Part shown: positions 6,858 through 16,400 of the stretch, in pieces
Layout: every line of letters begins with the position of its first letter
Position numbering within the stretch: the first letter of the stretch is position 1
From: an uncultured Anaerococcus sp.
GTDB lineage: Bacteria; Bacillota; Clostridia; Tissierellales; Peptoniphilaceae
Length of the DNA: 30,123 nucleotides
Direction: 5' to 3'
NCBI GenBank assembly: GCA_943913325.1
Contig: CALTXP010000009.1
Location: 1-30,123 of the forward strand
Notes under the pieces: generated by a model
Told to the model about the DNA's origin: nothing
The model's input: only the letters and a program-made list of their open reading frames with translations
Database searches by the model: none
Program-made: the position numbers and the translations under genes

Positions 6858-6879
6858 ATGCGATTTTTAAGGGGGAATT

Positions 6880-7371
6880 ATGAGAAAAGAAGATGAGATG
6901 AAAAATATAACTCTTTTGGGTAATAAAGATAATAAATACCCAGATGATTATGCACCAGAGGTGCTTGAAGTATTTGATAATAAGCATCCTGATAATGATT
7001 ACTTTGTTAAATTCAATTGTCCTGAGTTTACTTCACTATGTCCAATAACAGGTCAACCAGATTTTGCAACTATTTACATATCATATGTACCAAGTGAAAA
7101 AATGGTTGAGAGCAAGTCTTTAAAATTATATTTATTTAGCTTTAGAAATCATGGAGATTTCCATGAAGATTGTATGAATATAATTATGAAAGATTTGATA
7201 AAATTAATGGATCCAAAATACATTGAAGTATGGGGTAAGTTTACTCCAAGAGGGGGTATCTCTATAGACCCATATTGTAACTATGGAAAAAAAGGTACTA
7301 AGTGGGAAGAAATAGCCTTTAATAGACTAGCAAACCATGACCTATATCCAGAAAAAGTTGACAATAGGTAA
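6880..7371 (+). CDS. queF: NADPH-dependent 7-cyano-7-deazaguanine reductase (preQ1 synthase)
   Basis: QueF reduces preQ0 to preQ1, the step before insertion into tRNA on the way to queuosine. The 163-residue length is that of the monodomain (YkvM-type) enzyme. The catalytic Cys lies in the segment FTSLCPITGQPDFA, with the conserved Asp in the same segment. The segment SLKLYLFSFRNHGDFHEDC holds the substrate-binding Glu/His motif, and TPRGGISIDPY is the conserved C-terminal signature. The ATG at 6880 is used because AAGGGGG at 6869-6875 precedes it. An internal ATG at 6898 would remove only six poorly conserved residues. It is the first gene of a two-gene unit under the preQ1 riboswitch, with the transporter gene starting four bases after its stop. 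Confidence 0.95.
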   Translation: MRKEDEMKNITLLGNKDNKYPDDYAPEVLEVFDNKHPDNDYFVKFNCPEFTSLCPITGQPDFATIYISYVPSEKMVESKSLKLYLFSFRNHGDFHEDCMNIIMKDLIKLMDPKYIEVWGKFTPRGGISIDPYCNYGKKGTKWEEIAFNRLANHDLYPEKVDNR

Positions 7372-7375
7372 GCTG

Positions 7376-8014
7376 ATGGAAAAGAATAAAGAATTAAATA
7401 AGTCACTTAAATATAGACTTTATCTATGGAGCTTTTATTCTGTTTCTATAGTAATGAAAAATATTTTTGCAACCAAGACTTTTAAAATTGGCCCTATGCA
7501 AGCCCCAACTGGTTACATTTTTGAACCAATAAGTTTCATAGCCCAGGATGTTGAAACAGAAACAAAGGGATATAAGTCTGCTAAAGTAATGATAATATTA
7601 GGCTTTGCTTTAAACCTCATAGTAGCTTTAGCAGGCCAGCTTGCTATTTTACTTCCAAATGCGAGTGGATCTACTATACAATCGTCATTTGAAGTTGTAC
7701 TTGGTAATATGCCTAGACTTTTTGTGGCAAGCTTAACTGCATATCTTATAGGCGGTACTTTAAATTCTAAGATTATGGATAATCTTAGAAAACGTAACGA
7801 CAATAGTTTATTTTTTAGAGCTATAGCTTCTACAATTGTAGGGCAATTTGCAGATAATATAATTTTTACAACTCTTGCATTCGCTGGTACTATGCCATAT
7901 GGACAAATAGTTAGCATGTCCTTATCAATGACTGTTCTAGAAACGCTTTATGAGATAGTTTTTTATCCCATTACTAAATGGACAATTAAAAAGATAGAAG
8001 AAGTTGAAGCATAA
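7376..8014 (+). CDS. Queuosine-precursor transporter, VUT/YhhQ family
   Basis: This 212-residue integral membrane protein has about six hydrophobic segments. The signature region near the N terminus reads GPMQAPTGYIFEPISFIAQD followed by TKGYKSAK, matching the YhhQ/VUT family (older name DUF165). YhhQ-type proteins import preQ0 or preQ1. The start at the ATG at 7376 is preferred to one 39 bases upstream inside queF, since the family begins with a short polar segment before the first helix and the spacing to the queF stop is four bases. The ribosome site (AGGTAAG-like) is weak, suggesting translational coupling to queF. Co-regulation by the riboswitch supports substrate preQ1 or preQ0. The combination suggests the cell both takes up precursors and reduces preQ0 internally. 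Confidence 0.85.
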   Translation: MEKNKELNKSLKYRLYLWSFYSVSIVMKNIFATKTFKIGPMQAPTGYIFEPISFIAQDVETETKGYKSAKVMIILGFALNLIVALAGQLAILLPNASGSTIQSSFEVVLGNMPRLFVASLTAYLIGGTLNSKIMDNLRKRNDNSLFFRAIASTIVGQFADNIIFTTLAFAGTMPYGQIVSMSLSMTVLETLYEIVFYPITKWTIKKIEEVEA

Positions 8015-8018
8015 AAAT

Positions 8019-8080
8019 AGCTGTCAAAAGATTACAATTCTCTATTTATAAATAGTAATTGTTCTCTAGACAGCTTTTTT
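8019..8080. terminator. Bidirectional terminator between queF-transporter and panT-coaX
   Basis: AGCTGTC (8019-8025) pairs with GACAGCT (8069-8075). Inside it, ACAATT (8034-8039) pairs with AATTGT (8057-8062) around the perfect palindrome CTATTTATAAATAG (8042-8055). T-rich runs flank it on both strands, so it serves both converging units. Confidence 0.85.
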
Positions 8081-8081
8081 A

Positions 8082-8864
8082 TTATTTTACATTATCCTTA
8101 TTTAGCTCATAAATTAATTTAAGTCCATCAAGACCTAAATTTGTATCTTTTTTTATATCAAACTTACTATTAGTTAACAAATCGGAATGCACACCGGTTG
8201 TAAGGATTACGGTGTTGGATTTTTTTAGTTTATATTGATCTATAATATTATCAACAATTCCCAAAACCGCATTTTGATATCCATAATATATACCACTTTG
8301 GATTGAGCTAATAGTATTATTTCCTAGAAATTTATTAGATCTTTTTATTTCTACTTGAGGTAATTTTGCACTTTGTCTGTGAAGTGAATCTTCAAATAAG
8401 TCTATACCTGGTAATATTAATCCTCCCAAGAACTCTTTTTTTGAATTAATATAATCAACTGTAGTAATACTTGAAGCTGATATTACTATGATATCACCAT
8501 CATAAGTTTTACTAGCTGCAACAGCTCTTATGATTCTATCTGAACCAACTTCTTTTGGACTCTCACATTTTATATTAAGTCCAGTCTTAACTCCTGAAGA
8601 TATTAGTATCGGTTTTTTATTGGTGATTTTTTGTGAGATTTCTTCATATCGAATTGACAGTTCTGGAACAACTGAAGAGATTATTATATCATCAATATCA
8701 CTTAAGTTTATTTCTTTATCTAATAAGATTAACTTTATTATAAGCTTGATTTCTTCAGTAGATTTATTTTTATCTGTTACTATTGAAAAGCTATCAATCA
8801 TTTGATTGAAATTAAATATTCCAAATTTAGTAAATTTATTATCTATATCAATTGCAAGTAACAC
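8082..8864 (-). CDS. coaX: CoaX-family (type III pantothenate kinase) protein with altered signature motifs
   Basis: At 260 residues it is of normal family length. Recognisable CoaX blocks are IISSVVPELS, GVKTGLNIKCESPKEVGSDR (containing Asp109, the Asp of the GxDR motif), the LGGLILPGI block, AKLPQVEI, and the IQSGIYYGYQ segment. The enzyme phosphorylates pantothenate, the first step to CoA. Three motifs deviate. The N-terminal DxGNT phosphate loop reads DIDNKFT. The VDFGTATT-like motif reads VISASSITT (about 127-135), so its Asp is Ser129. The usual ATGG reads TTGV. The protein may be a divergent active kinase, or a decayed or repurposed sensor. The start is GTG at 8864, one base after the panT stop, with AAGGAG inside the panT end. 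It sits with the pantothenate transporter, which supports the pathway. Confidence 0.8.
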   Translation of the reverse strand: MLLAIDIDNKFTKFGIFNFNQMIDSFSIVTDKNKSTEEIKLIIKLILLDKEINLSDIDDIIISSVVPELSIRYEEISQKITNKKPILISSGVKTGLNIKCESPKEVGSDRIIRAVAASKTYDGDIIVISASSITTVDYINSKKEFLGGLILPGIDLFEDSLHRQSAKLPQVEIKRSNKFLGNNTISSIQSGIYYGYQNAVLGIVDNIIDQYKLKKSNTVILTTGVHSDLLTNSKFDIKKDTNLGLDGLKLIYELNKDNVK

Positions 8865-8865
8865 C

Positions 8866-9612
8866 TTATCTCCTTGATCTTTTTACAGCTTTAACAACTG
8901 CTGTTGTTATTATGACTGAAAAAATAGCCTCTGGAATACCGGATGTAACTGATACTCCAAGTATTGCAGATTTTGCATTTTCTAAAGGTATATTTAATAC
9001 TTCTACATATTTTTCAGCATAAATTAAATATATCCCACCTAATACTAAAATTGTATTAGTCATAGATCCTACAAAAGCTCCTATTGTCACTGGAAAGTCT
9101 AGGGCTGATGATTTTCTTGAATAAATAAACAAAGCTATGCTTATCAAAAGTAGTATAACTACTATAGTTATATTCAATGGAGAAGAACCTACTTTGATAT
9201 CTTTATATAGGACATATACTAAAGCTAGAGAGATAAGTATCCAAATGATTTTTGCTATTGTTTTAGAATTTTTAGTACTTGCATTTTTTACCCCCTTATA
9301 GGCGTAGTAAGAAGTTATACCAATTAATACTCTGGGAAGTATTGATATAAGCGGGTTATAAAATACAAAAGAAATTGGATTAGGCCTTATAAGTGCATTG
9401 GCTAATGATGATATACCAAAAATAAGCCCAACTAAAGCACCAACTAAAGGTCCTTCTACTATAGCTGCAATAATCACAGGTATATGCATTGTTGTTGCAT
9501 TTATTATACCAAGTGGTATTAGTCCAAGCGGGGTTAATCCAAGTACAATTGTAATTGCACCAAGTACTGAAGCTGTTACTAGCTTCTTATTATCTAGATT
9601 TGTGTTTTTCAT
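8866..9612 (-). CDS. panT: ECF transporter substrate-binding (S) component, probably PanT for pantothenate
   Basis: This 248-residue, strongly hydrophobic protein has about six membrane segments. The N-terminal half contains GLTPLGLIPLGIINATTMHI and a VGALVGLIFGISSL segment, followed by PISFVFYNPLISILPRVLIG, typical of the PF12822 S components assigned to pantothenate. The ATP-binding and T subunits are not nearby, as expected for group II ECF systems that share one energising module. Pairing with coaX points to pantothenate, but the assignment rests on context and general resemblance. The start ATG at 9612 has AGGAGG just upstream on the minus strand. Its leader carries a repeated GATAC/ACGGT motif. 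A longer hydrophilic loop around residues 110-120 separates the two halves. Confidence 0.75.
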   Translation of the reverse strand: MKNTNLDNKKLVTASVLGAITIVLGLTPLGLIPLGIINATTMHIPVIIAAIVEGPLVGALVGLIFGISSLANALIRPNPISFVFYNPLISILPRVLIGITSYYAYKGVKNASTKNSKTIAKIIWILISLALVYVLYKDIKVGSSPLNITIVVILLLISIALFIYSRKSSALDFPVTIGAFVGSMTNTILVLGGIYLIYAEKYVEVLNIPLENAKSAILGVSVTSGIPEAIFSVIITTAVVKAVKRSRR

Positions 9613-9622
9613 TTTTCCTCCT

Positions 9623-9645
9623 GATACGGTTCTATTGATACCGTT
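9623..9645 (-). repeat. Repeat pair in the panT leader, possible operator
   Basis: On the plus strand GATACGGT (9623-9630) is followed, after six bases, by GATACCGT (9637-9644). The two GATAC words are direct repeats, while ACGGT (9626-9630) and ACCGT (9640-9644) form an inverted repeat. The site lies just upstream of the panT ribosome site. It could be a repressor operator or an RNA hairpin close to the ribosome site. Confidence 0.4.
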
Positions 9646-9848
9646 CTTTTCACTAAAAGATGCTTAACTAATTATTATATTTACAAAAAAGTGATTTAAT
9701 TTAAGCTTAGATCAATTAAGGTATCCTGCTATATCACTTATATTGTATTAACCACATAAATTATATCACAAATTTACTTTTGATAAAGTATATGGATATA
9801 TAAATAAATTGATTTTTAAGCTACTTTATGAAAATAAATACAATTAAA

Positions 9849-9865
9849 AATGGTATAATACCATT
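9849..9865 (+). promoter_or_regulatory. uppS operon promoter with a palindrome over the -10 box
   Basis: TGGTATAAT (9851-9859) is an extended -10 box. The -35 region is poor. The box lies within AATGGTAT-A-ATACCATT (9849-9865), an eight-base perfect inverted repeat around a single centre base. The transcription start would fall near 9866, 21 bases before the uppS ATG. Confidence 0.65.
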
Positions 9866-9886
9866 AGACTTTATAAAGAGGTTATT

Positions 9887-10585
9887 ATGGAAGATATAAA
9901 AACACCAAATCATGTTGCGATAATATTAGATGGAAATGGTCGTTGGGCTACAAAAAGAAACAAGCCTAGGACTTTTGGCCATAAAAATGGAGCTGACAAT
10001 GTCGTAGATATTGCAATTCATGCTAAAAAAAGAGGAATAAAATATTTAACTGTTTATGCCTTTTCTACAGAAAATTGGAAAAGACCGGCAAAAGAAGTTG
10101 ACTATCTAATGAAGCTTATGATTAAATTTATTGACGATAAAATAAATCAACTAATGAATGAAGATTGTAAACTTAACTTCTTAGGAGATCTATCCGCTTT
10201 ACCAAAAGCAACTCGTAAAGCTATAGAAAAGGGAGTGGAAAAAACAAAGAATAATAAATCCTTATTTGTAAATATTGCTATAAATTATGGCGGTAGAGAT
10301 GAGATAGTTCATGCTGTAAAAGATATTATAGATGCTGGCTATGCTAAAAGCGATATAGATGAGAAATTAATTTCAGATTATCTATATACTAAGGATATTC
10401 CTGATCCTGATTTGCTTATTAGACCAGGTGGGGAAATTCGTATTTCAAATTTTTTAATCTATCAAATTGCCTATGCAGAATTATATTTTTCTGATGTATT
10501 ATGGCCAGACTTTAATGAGGAAGAATTTGATAGAGCTTTATTAGCTTATTCTAAACGCAATAGACGATATGGAGATATTAAATGA
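9887..10585 (+). CDS. uppS: Undecaprenyl diphosphate synthase
   Basis: This 232-residue cis-prenyltransferase condenses isopentenyl diphosphate units into the C55 carrier used for peptidoglycan and other wall polymers. The signature HVAIILDGNGRWA holds the catalytic Asp. GHKNGADNV, FSTENWKRP and the C-terminal IRPGGEIRISNFLIYQ, with YAELYFSDVLWPDF, are all in place. The usual IRTSGE or IRTGGE here reads IRPGGE, a small change. The ATG at 9887 follows GAGG at a normal distance. It opens the uppS-cdsA-rseP-ispG-polC operon behind an extended -10 promoter, and its stop overlaps the cdsA start. The pyrH-frr genes that often precede it elsewhere are absent. Confidence 0.95.
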   Translation: MEDIKTPNHVAIILDGNGRWATKRNKPRTFGHKNGADNVVDIAIHAKKRGIKYLTVYAFSTENWKRPAKEVDYLMKLMIKFIDDKINQLMNEDCKLNFLGDLSALPKATRKAIEKGVEKTKNNKSLFVNIAINYGGRDEIVHAVKDIIDAGYAKSDIDEKLISDYLYTKDIPDPDLLIRPGGEIRISNFLIYQIAYAELYFSDVLWPDFNEEEFDRALLAYSKRNRRYGDIK

Positions 10586-11358
10586 ATCTATTAGTGAGAA
10601 CTTTGGGTGGAGCCCTAATCCTTTTAATATTGTTAGCTATAACATATTTTGGCCATATAAGCTTAGCTATTGGCTTTACAATCTTTTCCTTAATAGCTAT
10701 TAAGGAAATTGTGAAAGCTTTTGAGAATATTAATATAGAAGTACCAAAAATATTATTATATATATGTGATTTATTAATAATGAGTTTAACTATTAATAGC
10801 AAGCCAAACGCATTTAATTTAGCTATTATATTTTCTGTTGTAGCTATATTAATATATATGTTATTTAGCAAAGATAGAACTTTAGTTGATATATTTGCTA
10901 GTATTTTTATAATAATGTATGTGCCAACTCTTATGGGAAGCATTATTAAAATTGCTGATATAAGCTATGTATGGCCACTTTATATAACTGCTTGGGGATC
11001 AGATACCTTTGCATATTTGACTGGCTCATTAATTGGTAAGAATAAGATAAAGTCTATAGCTCACATTAGTCCTAATAAGACTTTGGAAGGATCTATTGGT
11101 GGTATTATAGGTGCTCTTATATTAAATATCATTTATGCAAAATATGCTCCTCTTAATATTAATTTAATATATGTTATTATATTTTCTATAATAGGGGCTA
11201 TCTTATCTCAATTAGGTGATTTGGTAGCTTCATATATAAAACGAAAAACAGGTATAAAAGATTTTGGAAATCTTATTCCAGGTCATGGGGGTATCATGGA
11301 TAGGTTTGATTCTATGATATTTATAGCTCCTATATTTTATTTATTATCTGTTTTGTAA
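10582..11358 (+). CDS. cdsA: Phosphatidate cytidylyltransferase (CDP-diglyceride synthase)
   Basis: This 258-residue membrane enzyme makes CDP-diacylglycerol from phosphatidate and CTP, the branch point of phospholipid synthesis. It has about seven hydrophobic segments. The signature is visible: SPNKTLEGSIGG in the middle, and near the C terminus QLGDLVASYIKRKTGIKDFG with PGHGGIMDRFDS, the CDS family motif with the metal-binding Asp residues. The ATG overlaps the uppS stop by four bases (ATGA), so translation is coupled. In many Firmicutes dxr follows here. In this window rseP starts ten bases after the cdsA stop. Confidence 0.95.
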   Translation: MNLLVRTLGGALILLILLAITYFGHISLAIGFTIFSLIAIKEIVKAFENINIEVPKILLYICDLLIMSLTINSKPNAFNLAIIFSVVAILIYMLFSKDRTLVDIFASIFIIMYVPTLMGSIIKIADISYVWPLYITAWGSDTFAYLTGSLIGKNKIKSIAHISPNKTLEGSIGGIIGALILNIIYAKYAPLNINLIYVIIFSIIGAILSQLGDLVASYIKRKTGIKDFGNLIPGHGGIMDRFDSMIFIAPIFYLLSVL

Positions 11359-11367
11359 GGAGAATCA

Positions 11368-12384
11368 ATGGGAACAATTATTATAGCCCTTGTAATGTTT
11401 TTAGCTCTAGTAACTATTCATGAGTTTGGACATTTTATAGTGGCAAAATTATCAGGTATAAAAGTAAATGAATTTGCAGTAGGTATGGGTCCTGCTATAA
11501 AATCATCTCAAAAAGGAGAAACAAAATACTCGCTTAGAGCTTTACCTATAGGTGGATATTGTGCTATGGAAGGAGAAGATGAAGATTCAAATGATCCTCG
11601 TAGCTATGATAATGCGCCAGCAGGTAAAAGATTTTTAACTATCCTTGCAGGACCTATGATGAACTTAATTTTAGCTATTATTATTTTTACAATAGTAGTA
11701 TTTAATACTGGCACTAGCACAACTTATGTAGGAGGTTTTTCAAAAGATTCTTCTGCTAAAGAAGCTGGCATAGATATTGGTGATCAGATAGTAAAAATAG
11801 ATGATAAGAATGTGAATGAATTTACTGACATCTCTAAGATTTTATCTGCTTATTATTCAAAAAACGATAGCAAAGAAACAATAGAAGTTATTGCTAAATC
11901 ACCTGATGGTAAGACTAAATCATATGATATTAAACCGGTTTTTAAAGATAACATGCCGCTTTTAGGTATTACTTCAAAGATGAGAAATGTGGGATTTTTT
12001 GAATCAATTGGACTTGGCTTTAAAGAAACTTGGCGCAATATAAAGTTGATTTTTAGCATTTTAGGAATGCTATTTACAGGAAAGCTTTCCTTTGGAGCCT
12101 TAAGTGGACCAGTAGGAGTGGTAAAGGAGATAGGAAATCAAGCTCAAAATGGAGCTATGAGTGTCTTATACTTTTTATCATATATTAGTGTAAACCTTGC
12201 AGTATTTAACTTGATACCATTTCCCGCCCTTGATGGTTCTAAGTTATTTACTAACCTTTATGAAATGATCACTAAAAAAAGGGTTAATAAAAAAATTGAA
12301 GAAAAAGTTACTGTTGTTGGATTTGTGATATTAATAAGTTTAATATTAATAATTACAATTAAAGATATATTTACACTTTTCTAA
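11368..12384 (+). CDS. rseP: Site-2 intramembrane zinc metalloprotease, RseP/RasP family
   Basis: This 338-residue protein has the active-site HEFGH in the first membrane segment (about residues 18-22) and a central PDZ domain (about 125-195). The third-helix motif FNLIPFPALDG near residue 285 supplies the third zinc ligand. Family members clip anti-sigma factors and cleared signal peptides within the membrane. No anti-sigma target lies nearby, so the substrate is unknown. AAGGAG precedes the ATG. It sits between cdsA and ispG, the place that eep/rasP holds in other Firmicutes. Confidence 0.93.
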   Translation: MGTIIIALVMFLALVTIHEFGHFIVAKLSGIKVNEFAVGMGPAIKSSQKGETKYSLRALPIGGYCAMEGEDEDSNDPRSYDNAPAGKRFLTILAGPMMNLILAIIIFTIVVFNTGTSTTYVGGFSKDSSAKEAGIDIGDQIVKIDDKNVNEFTDISKILSAYYSKNDSKETIEVIAKSPDGKTKSYDIKPVFKDNMPLLGITSKMRNVGFFESIGLGFKETWRNIKLIFSILGMLFTGKLSFGALSGPVGVVKEIGNQAQNGAMSVLYFLSYISVNLAVFNLIPFPALDGSKLFTNLYEMITKKRVNKKIEEKVTVVGFVILISLILIITIKDIFTLF

Positions 12385-12393
12385 GGAGATGTA

Positions 12394-13455
12394 ATGAGAA
12401 AAGAAACTAGACAAATTTATGTAGGAGATGTTGCAATTGGAGGCAACTCTCCTATTTCTATTCAATCAATGACTACAGCAAAGACCAGTGATATAGACGC
12501 TGTAGTTAGTCAAATAAATGCACTAGAAAATGCAGGATGTGATATCTCACGTTCAGCTGTTAATGATATGGATGATGCCAAAGCAATTTCTGAGATAAAA
12601 AGAAGAACCAATTTACCATTTGTAGCAGATATACAATTTGACTATGAATTAGCTTTATTAGCTGTAGAAAATGGTTGTGATTGTTTAAGATACAATCCAG
12701 GAAATATAGGTAGTGAAGAGAAGGTAAGAGAAATAGTACAAGCTTGTAAAAAACGTAATATACCTATTCGAATTGGGGTAAACTCAGGTTCTATTTCTAG
12801 AGAAATATTAGATAAGTTTGGTGGAGTCAATGCAAATTCTTTAGTAGAAAGTGCCATGGAAGAGATTAGAATCCTGGAGGATATGAATTTTTATGATATG
12901 AAAATATCTGTAAAATCATCTGATGTAAATACAATGATAGATGCCTATAGAAAATTAAGTGATCTAGTAGATTATCCACTTCATCTAGGAGTTACGGAAG
13001 CAGGTCCTTTATATCAGGCTCTTGTAAAATCATCTATAGGAATCGGATCTCTTCTAAAAGATGGTATCGGGGATACTATTCGTGTATCAATTACAGGAGA
13101 TCCTATAGAAGAAGTAAAAGCAGCAAAGACTATTCTAAAATCTTTAAATCTTAGTCATGATGGTTTTGATATTGTATCATGTCCAACTTGTTCAAGAACT
13201 ACAGTTAATTTAGAAGAAATAGTAGCAGAAGTAGAAGAAAAAGCAGCGGGCTTAGGTGTAGATGCAAAGGTAGCTATTATGGGGTGTCCTGTAAATGGTC
13301 CTGGAGAAAGCAAGGAAGTAGATTATGGGATTTCGGCAGCAAATGGTATGGGTTTTCTATTTAAGAACGGTAAGACTATAAAGAAAGTTAAAGAAGAAGA
13401 AATAGTGGATACTCTTTTGGAAGTTTTAAAAGAAAGTTATTTAAATGAAGATTGA
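12394..13455 (+). CDS. ispG: 4-hydroxy-3-methylbut-2-en-1-yl diphosphate synthase
   Basis: This 353-residue iron-sulfur enzyme of the MEP isoprenoid pathway converts methylerythritol cyclodiphosphate to HMBPP. The N-terminal barrel starts with the conserved GGNSPISIQSMT and LRYNPGNIG segments. The C-terminal [4Fe-4S] domain has SCPTCSRTTVN and MGCPVNGPGESK, giving the three cluster cysteines. Length matches the bacterial form without the insert domain. AAGGAG at the rseP end precedes the ATG. The last eleven bases overlap the start of polC. Its presence shows the host makes isoprenoids by the MEP route and can feed uppS at the head of the operon. Confidence 0.97.
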   Translation: MRKETRQIYVGDVAIGGNSPISIQSMTTAKTSDIDAVVSQINALENAGCDISRSAVNDMDDAKAISEIKRRTNLPFVADIQFDYELALLAVENGCDCLRYNPGNIGSEEKVREIVQACKKRNIPIRIGVNSGSISREILDKFGGVNANSLVESAMEEIRILEDMNFYDMKISVKSSDVNTMIDAYRKLSDLVDYPLHLGVTEAGPLYQALVKSSIGIGSLLKDGIGDTIRVSITGDPIEEVKAAKTILKSLNLSHDGFDIVSCPTCSRTTVNLEEIVAEVEEKAAGLGVDAKVAIMGCPVNGPGESKEVDYGISAANGMGFLFKNGKTIKKVKEEEIVDTLLEVLKESYLNED

Positions 13456-16400
13456 TTTAAGTAAACTTATAGATACCAAGGAAAATGAATATACAATTAC
13501 CAATGCTGTTTATTACAGAGATAAAAATGAACTTAAACTTACTCTAGAATCAAATCTAAACTATTTAGATGATAAGCTAAGAGCAGATCTAGATGAGTAT
13601 TTATCTTATGTGAACCTTGATATAGAGCTTGTTATATTAGAGCCTGAATTAGATGATGAAATTTTAGAGGATGAAGATTCAAAGATAAATGAAGTAGAAG
13701 ATATTGATGATATAGATATAAATATTAAGCCCAAAGAGGTCTTAGATAATAGCAAAGATAATTGTGATAATGTTAATGATACTTGCTCTGATTTAATTGA
13801 ACAAAAAGAAAAGGACTTACAGGATAGGATAAGTCACGCTGTAAGTCATACTAAAGAAGAGAAAAAAGTGGATGTACCAGTCGATGGATTAGATTATGGA
13901 AGAAAAATTAAAAATGATCCGATTGATATAGCTGATATTTATGATAAAAAGGGTGTGACTGTTTCATTGATAGGAACGGTTTATGGTCTTGATGTATTTG
14001 AAACTCGTAATCATTCATTTATATATACCTTTGATCTAGAAGATAATACAGATGCTATTAGTTGCAAGATTTTTGTTTCTCAAAATAAGAAAGAATGTCT
14101 AAATCTATTGGATAATGGAACAGATGTTCAAGTAGAAGGTGTATTAAACTATGACGATTATGCTCATGATGATGTATTTACAATCAATTCATTAAAGGAT
14201 GCAGTTGTTAGTAAGAAGATAGATACGTCATACGAAAAAAGAATCGAATTAGAATTGCATACAAAAATGACCAACCTAGATGGTTTTGTAGATAATAAGG
14301 ATATAGTTAGTATTCTTGATGATTGGGAATGGGATGGTCTTGGCATTACTGATACAGAAACTCTTCAATCTTTGCCAGACCTTTATGATGCTATAAGTAA
14401 AACGGGTAAAAAAATGCTTCCAGGAGCTGAACTTTTACTTGTAGAAGATGAGCTTAGGATTTTAACAAATCTATCTGATAAAAGAATTCCTGAAACTAGT
14501 GATATTAAAGATCAAGAATTTGTTGTATTCGATCTAGAAACTACAGGACTTTCAAGATTTAAAGATAAGATAACAGAAATAGGTGCTGTTAGAGTTAAAA
14601 ATGGTGAGATTACTGAAGAATTTAATGAGCTAGTAAATCCTGAACAGATAATACCTGAAAAAGTAGTAGAACTAACAGGTATTACTAATGAGATGGTAAT
14701 GGATAAGCCTAAGATAGATAAGATATTACCAAAATTTTTAGAGTTTGCAAAAGATACAATCTTAGTAGGTCAAAATTCAGATTTTGATATTGGATTTGTA
14801 AAAGAGAATGCTAGACAATTAGGCTTGGATTTTGCTCCAATTTACATGGATACTCTACCTATGGCGAGAGCTCTATTTACTGATATGGCTAGGTTTTCAC
14901 TTGATAAAATAGCTAGAAAATTAAATATACCAGCCTTTAATCACCATAGGGCAAGTGATGACGCACGTGCTACTGCTCAAATTTTTATAAAAATGTATGA
15001 TATGATAATGAATCAGGACTTAAATTTATCTAATATAAATACGTTGTGTACAGAGTATCCTAAGTCTAAATTCGAAAATTTTTCAACTATAGTATTTGCT
15101 AAAGATGAAATAGGGCTTAAAAATTTATATAAGTTAATTTCTAAATCTAGAATGGAAAATTTTAATACAGAAGCTAGAACTCCTATTTCAATTTTAAAAG
15201 AATATAGAGAAGGTCTTTTAATAGGTAGTGGTGGACATGATGGCATACTTTTTAGATCGCTATTAAACAATTATCCAGGTAAAAAGATTAGCGAATTATT
15301 AGACTTATTTGATTTCTTACAGCTAGAACCACTTGGGATTTTTGCAGACGAAATTACAAATGGACGAATTAGAGATTATAATCAAGTGATTGAAATTAAT
15401 AAAAAAATCATAGATTTAGGAAAGAAACACAATAAATTAGTAGTTGCAACAGGTGGAGTAAGGTATTTAATGCCAGATGATTATATGCTAAGAAATATCC
15501 TACATAAAGGACAGTATTTTAGATATCATGAAAATGAGCCTTTATATTATTTAAGAACAACTAATGAAATGCTTGAAGGATTTTCTTATCTAGATAAGGA
15601 GCTTGCCCATGAACTTGTAATCACCAATCCTAAAAATATAGCTGGTCAAATCAAAGATATTAGACCTATACCACCTGGAACTTTCCCACCTAAGATAGAT
15701 GGTTCAGAAGAAAAGCTTAGAGAAACATGCTATAATAAGGCAAGGTCTATTTATGGAGATCCTCTTCCAAAGATTGTTGAGGATCGTCTAGAAAAAGAGC
15801 TTAATTCTATAATTTCAAATGGCTATGCAGTACTTTATATAATAGCTAAGGAACTAGTAGGAAAATCTAATGAAGATGGTTATTTAGTAGGTTCTCGTGG
15901 ATCCGTAGGTTCATCGTTTGCTGCGACTATGGCGGATATAACAGAAGTTAACCCTCTATCACCTCATTATGTTTGTCCAAAGTGTAAGCACAGTGAATTC
16001 TTTGAAGAAGATAGGCTTGGAGCGGGGATAGATTATCCAGATAAGAATTGTCCAAAGTGTGGTACTCCTATGAATAAGGATGGACATAATATACCATTTG
16101 AGGTTTTTTTGGGCTTTGAGGGAGATAAGGAACCAGATATAGATTTAAACTTTGCTGGAGAGTATCAGCCAACTATTCACAAATATACAGAAGAGCTATT
16201 TGGTGAGGGCAAAGTATTTAGAGCTGGAACTATTGGTGCTATTCAAGATAACACTGCTTTTGGATACATCAAAAAATATAGTGAAGAATATGATGAGGAG
16301 TTTACTAATGCTCAAATTAGAAAACTTCAAAGAGGACTTAAGGATGTAAAGAGAACTACAGGCCAACACCCAGGAGGCTTAATAATAGTACCTAATGATA

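Noticed and set aside
7513..7917. Minus-strand open frame opposite the transporter gene
   Set aside because: It is a shadow of the membrane-protein coding sequence with no ribosome site or recognisable domain. Other opposite-strand frames (for example 8530-8805, 9398-9667, 10578-10943, 21593-21910) were dropped for the same reason.
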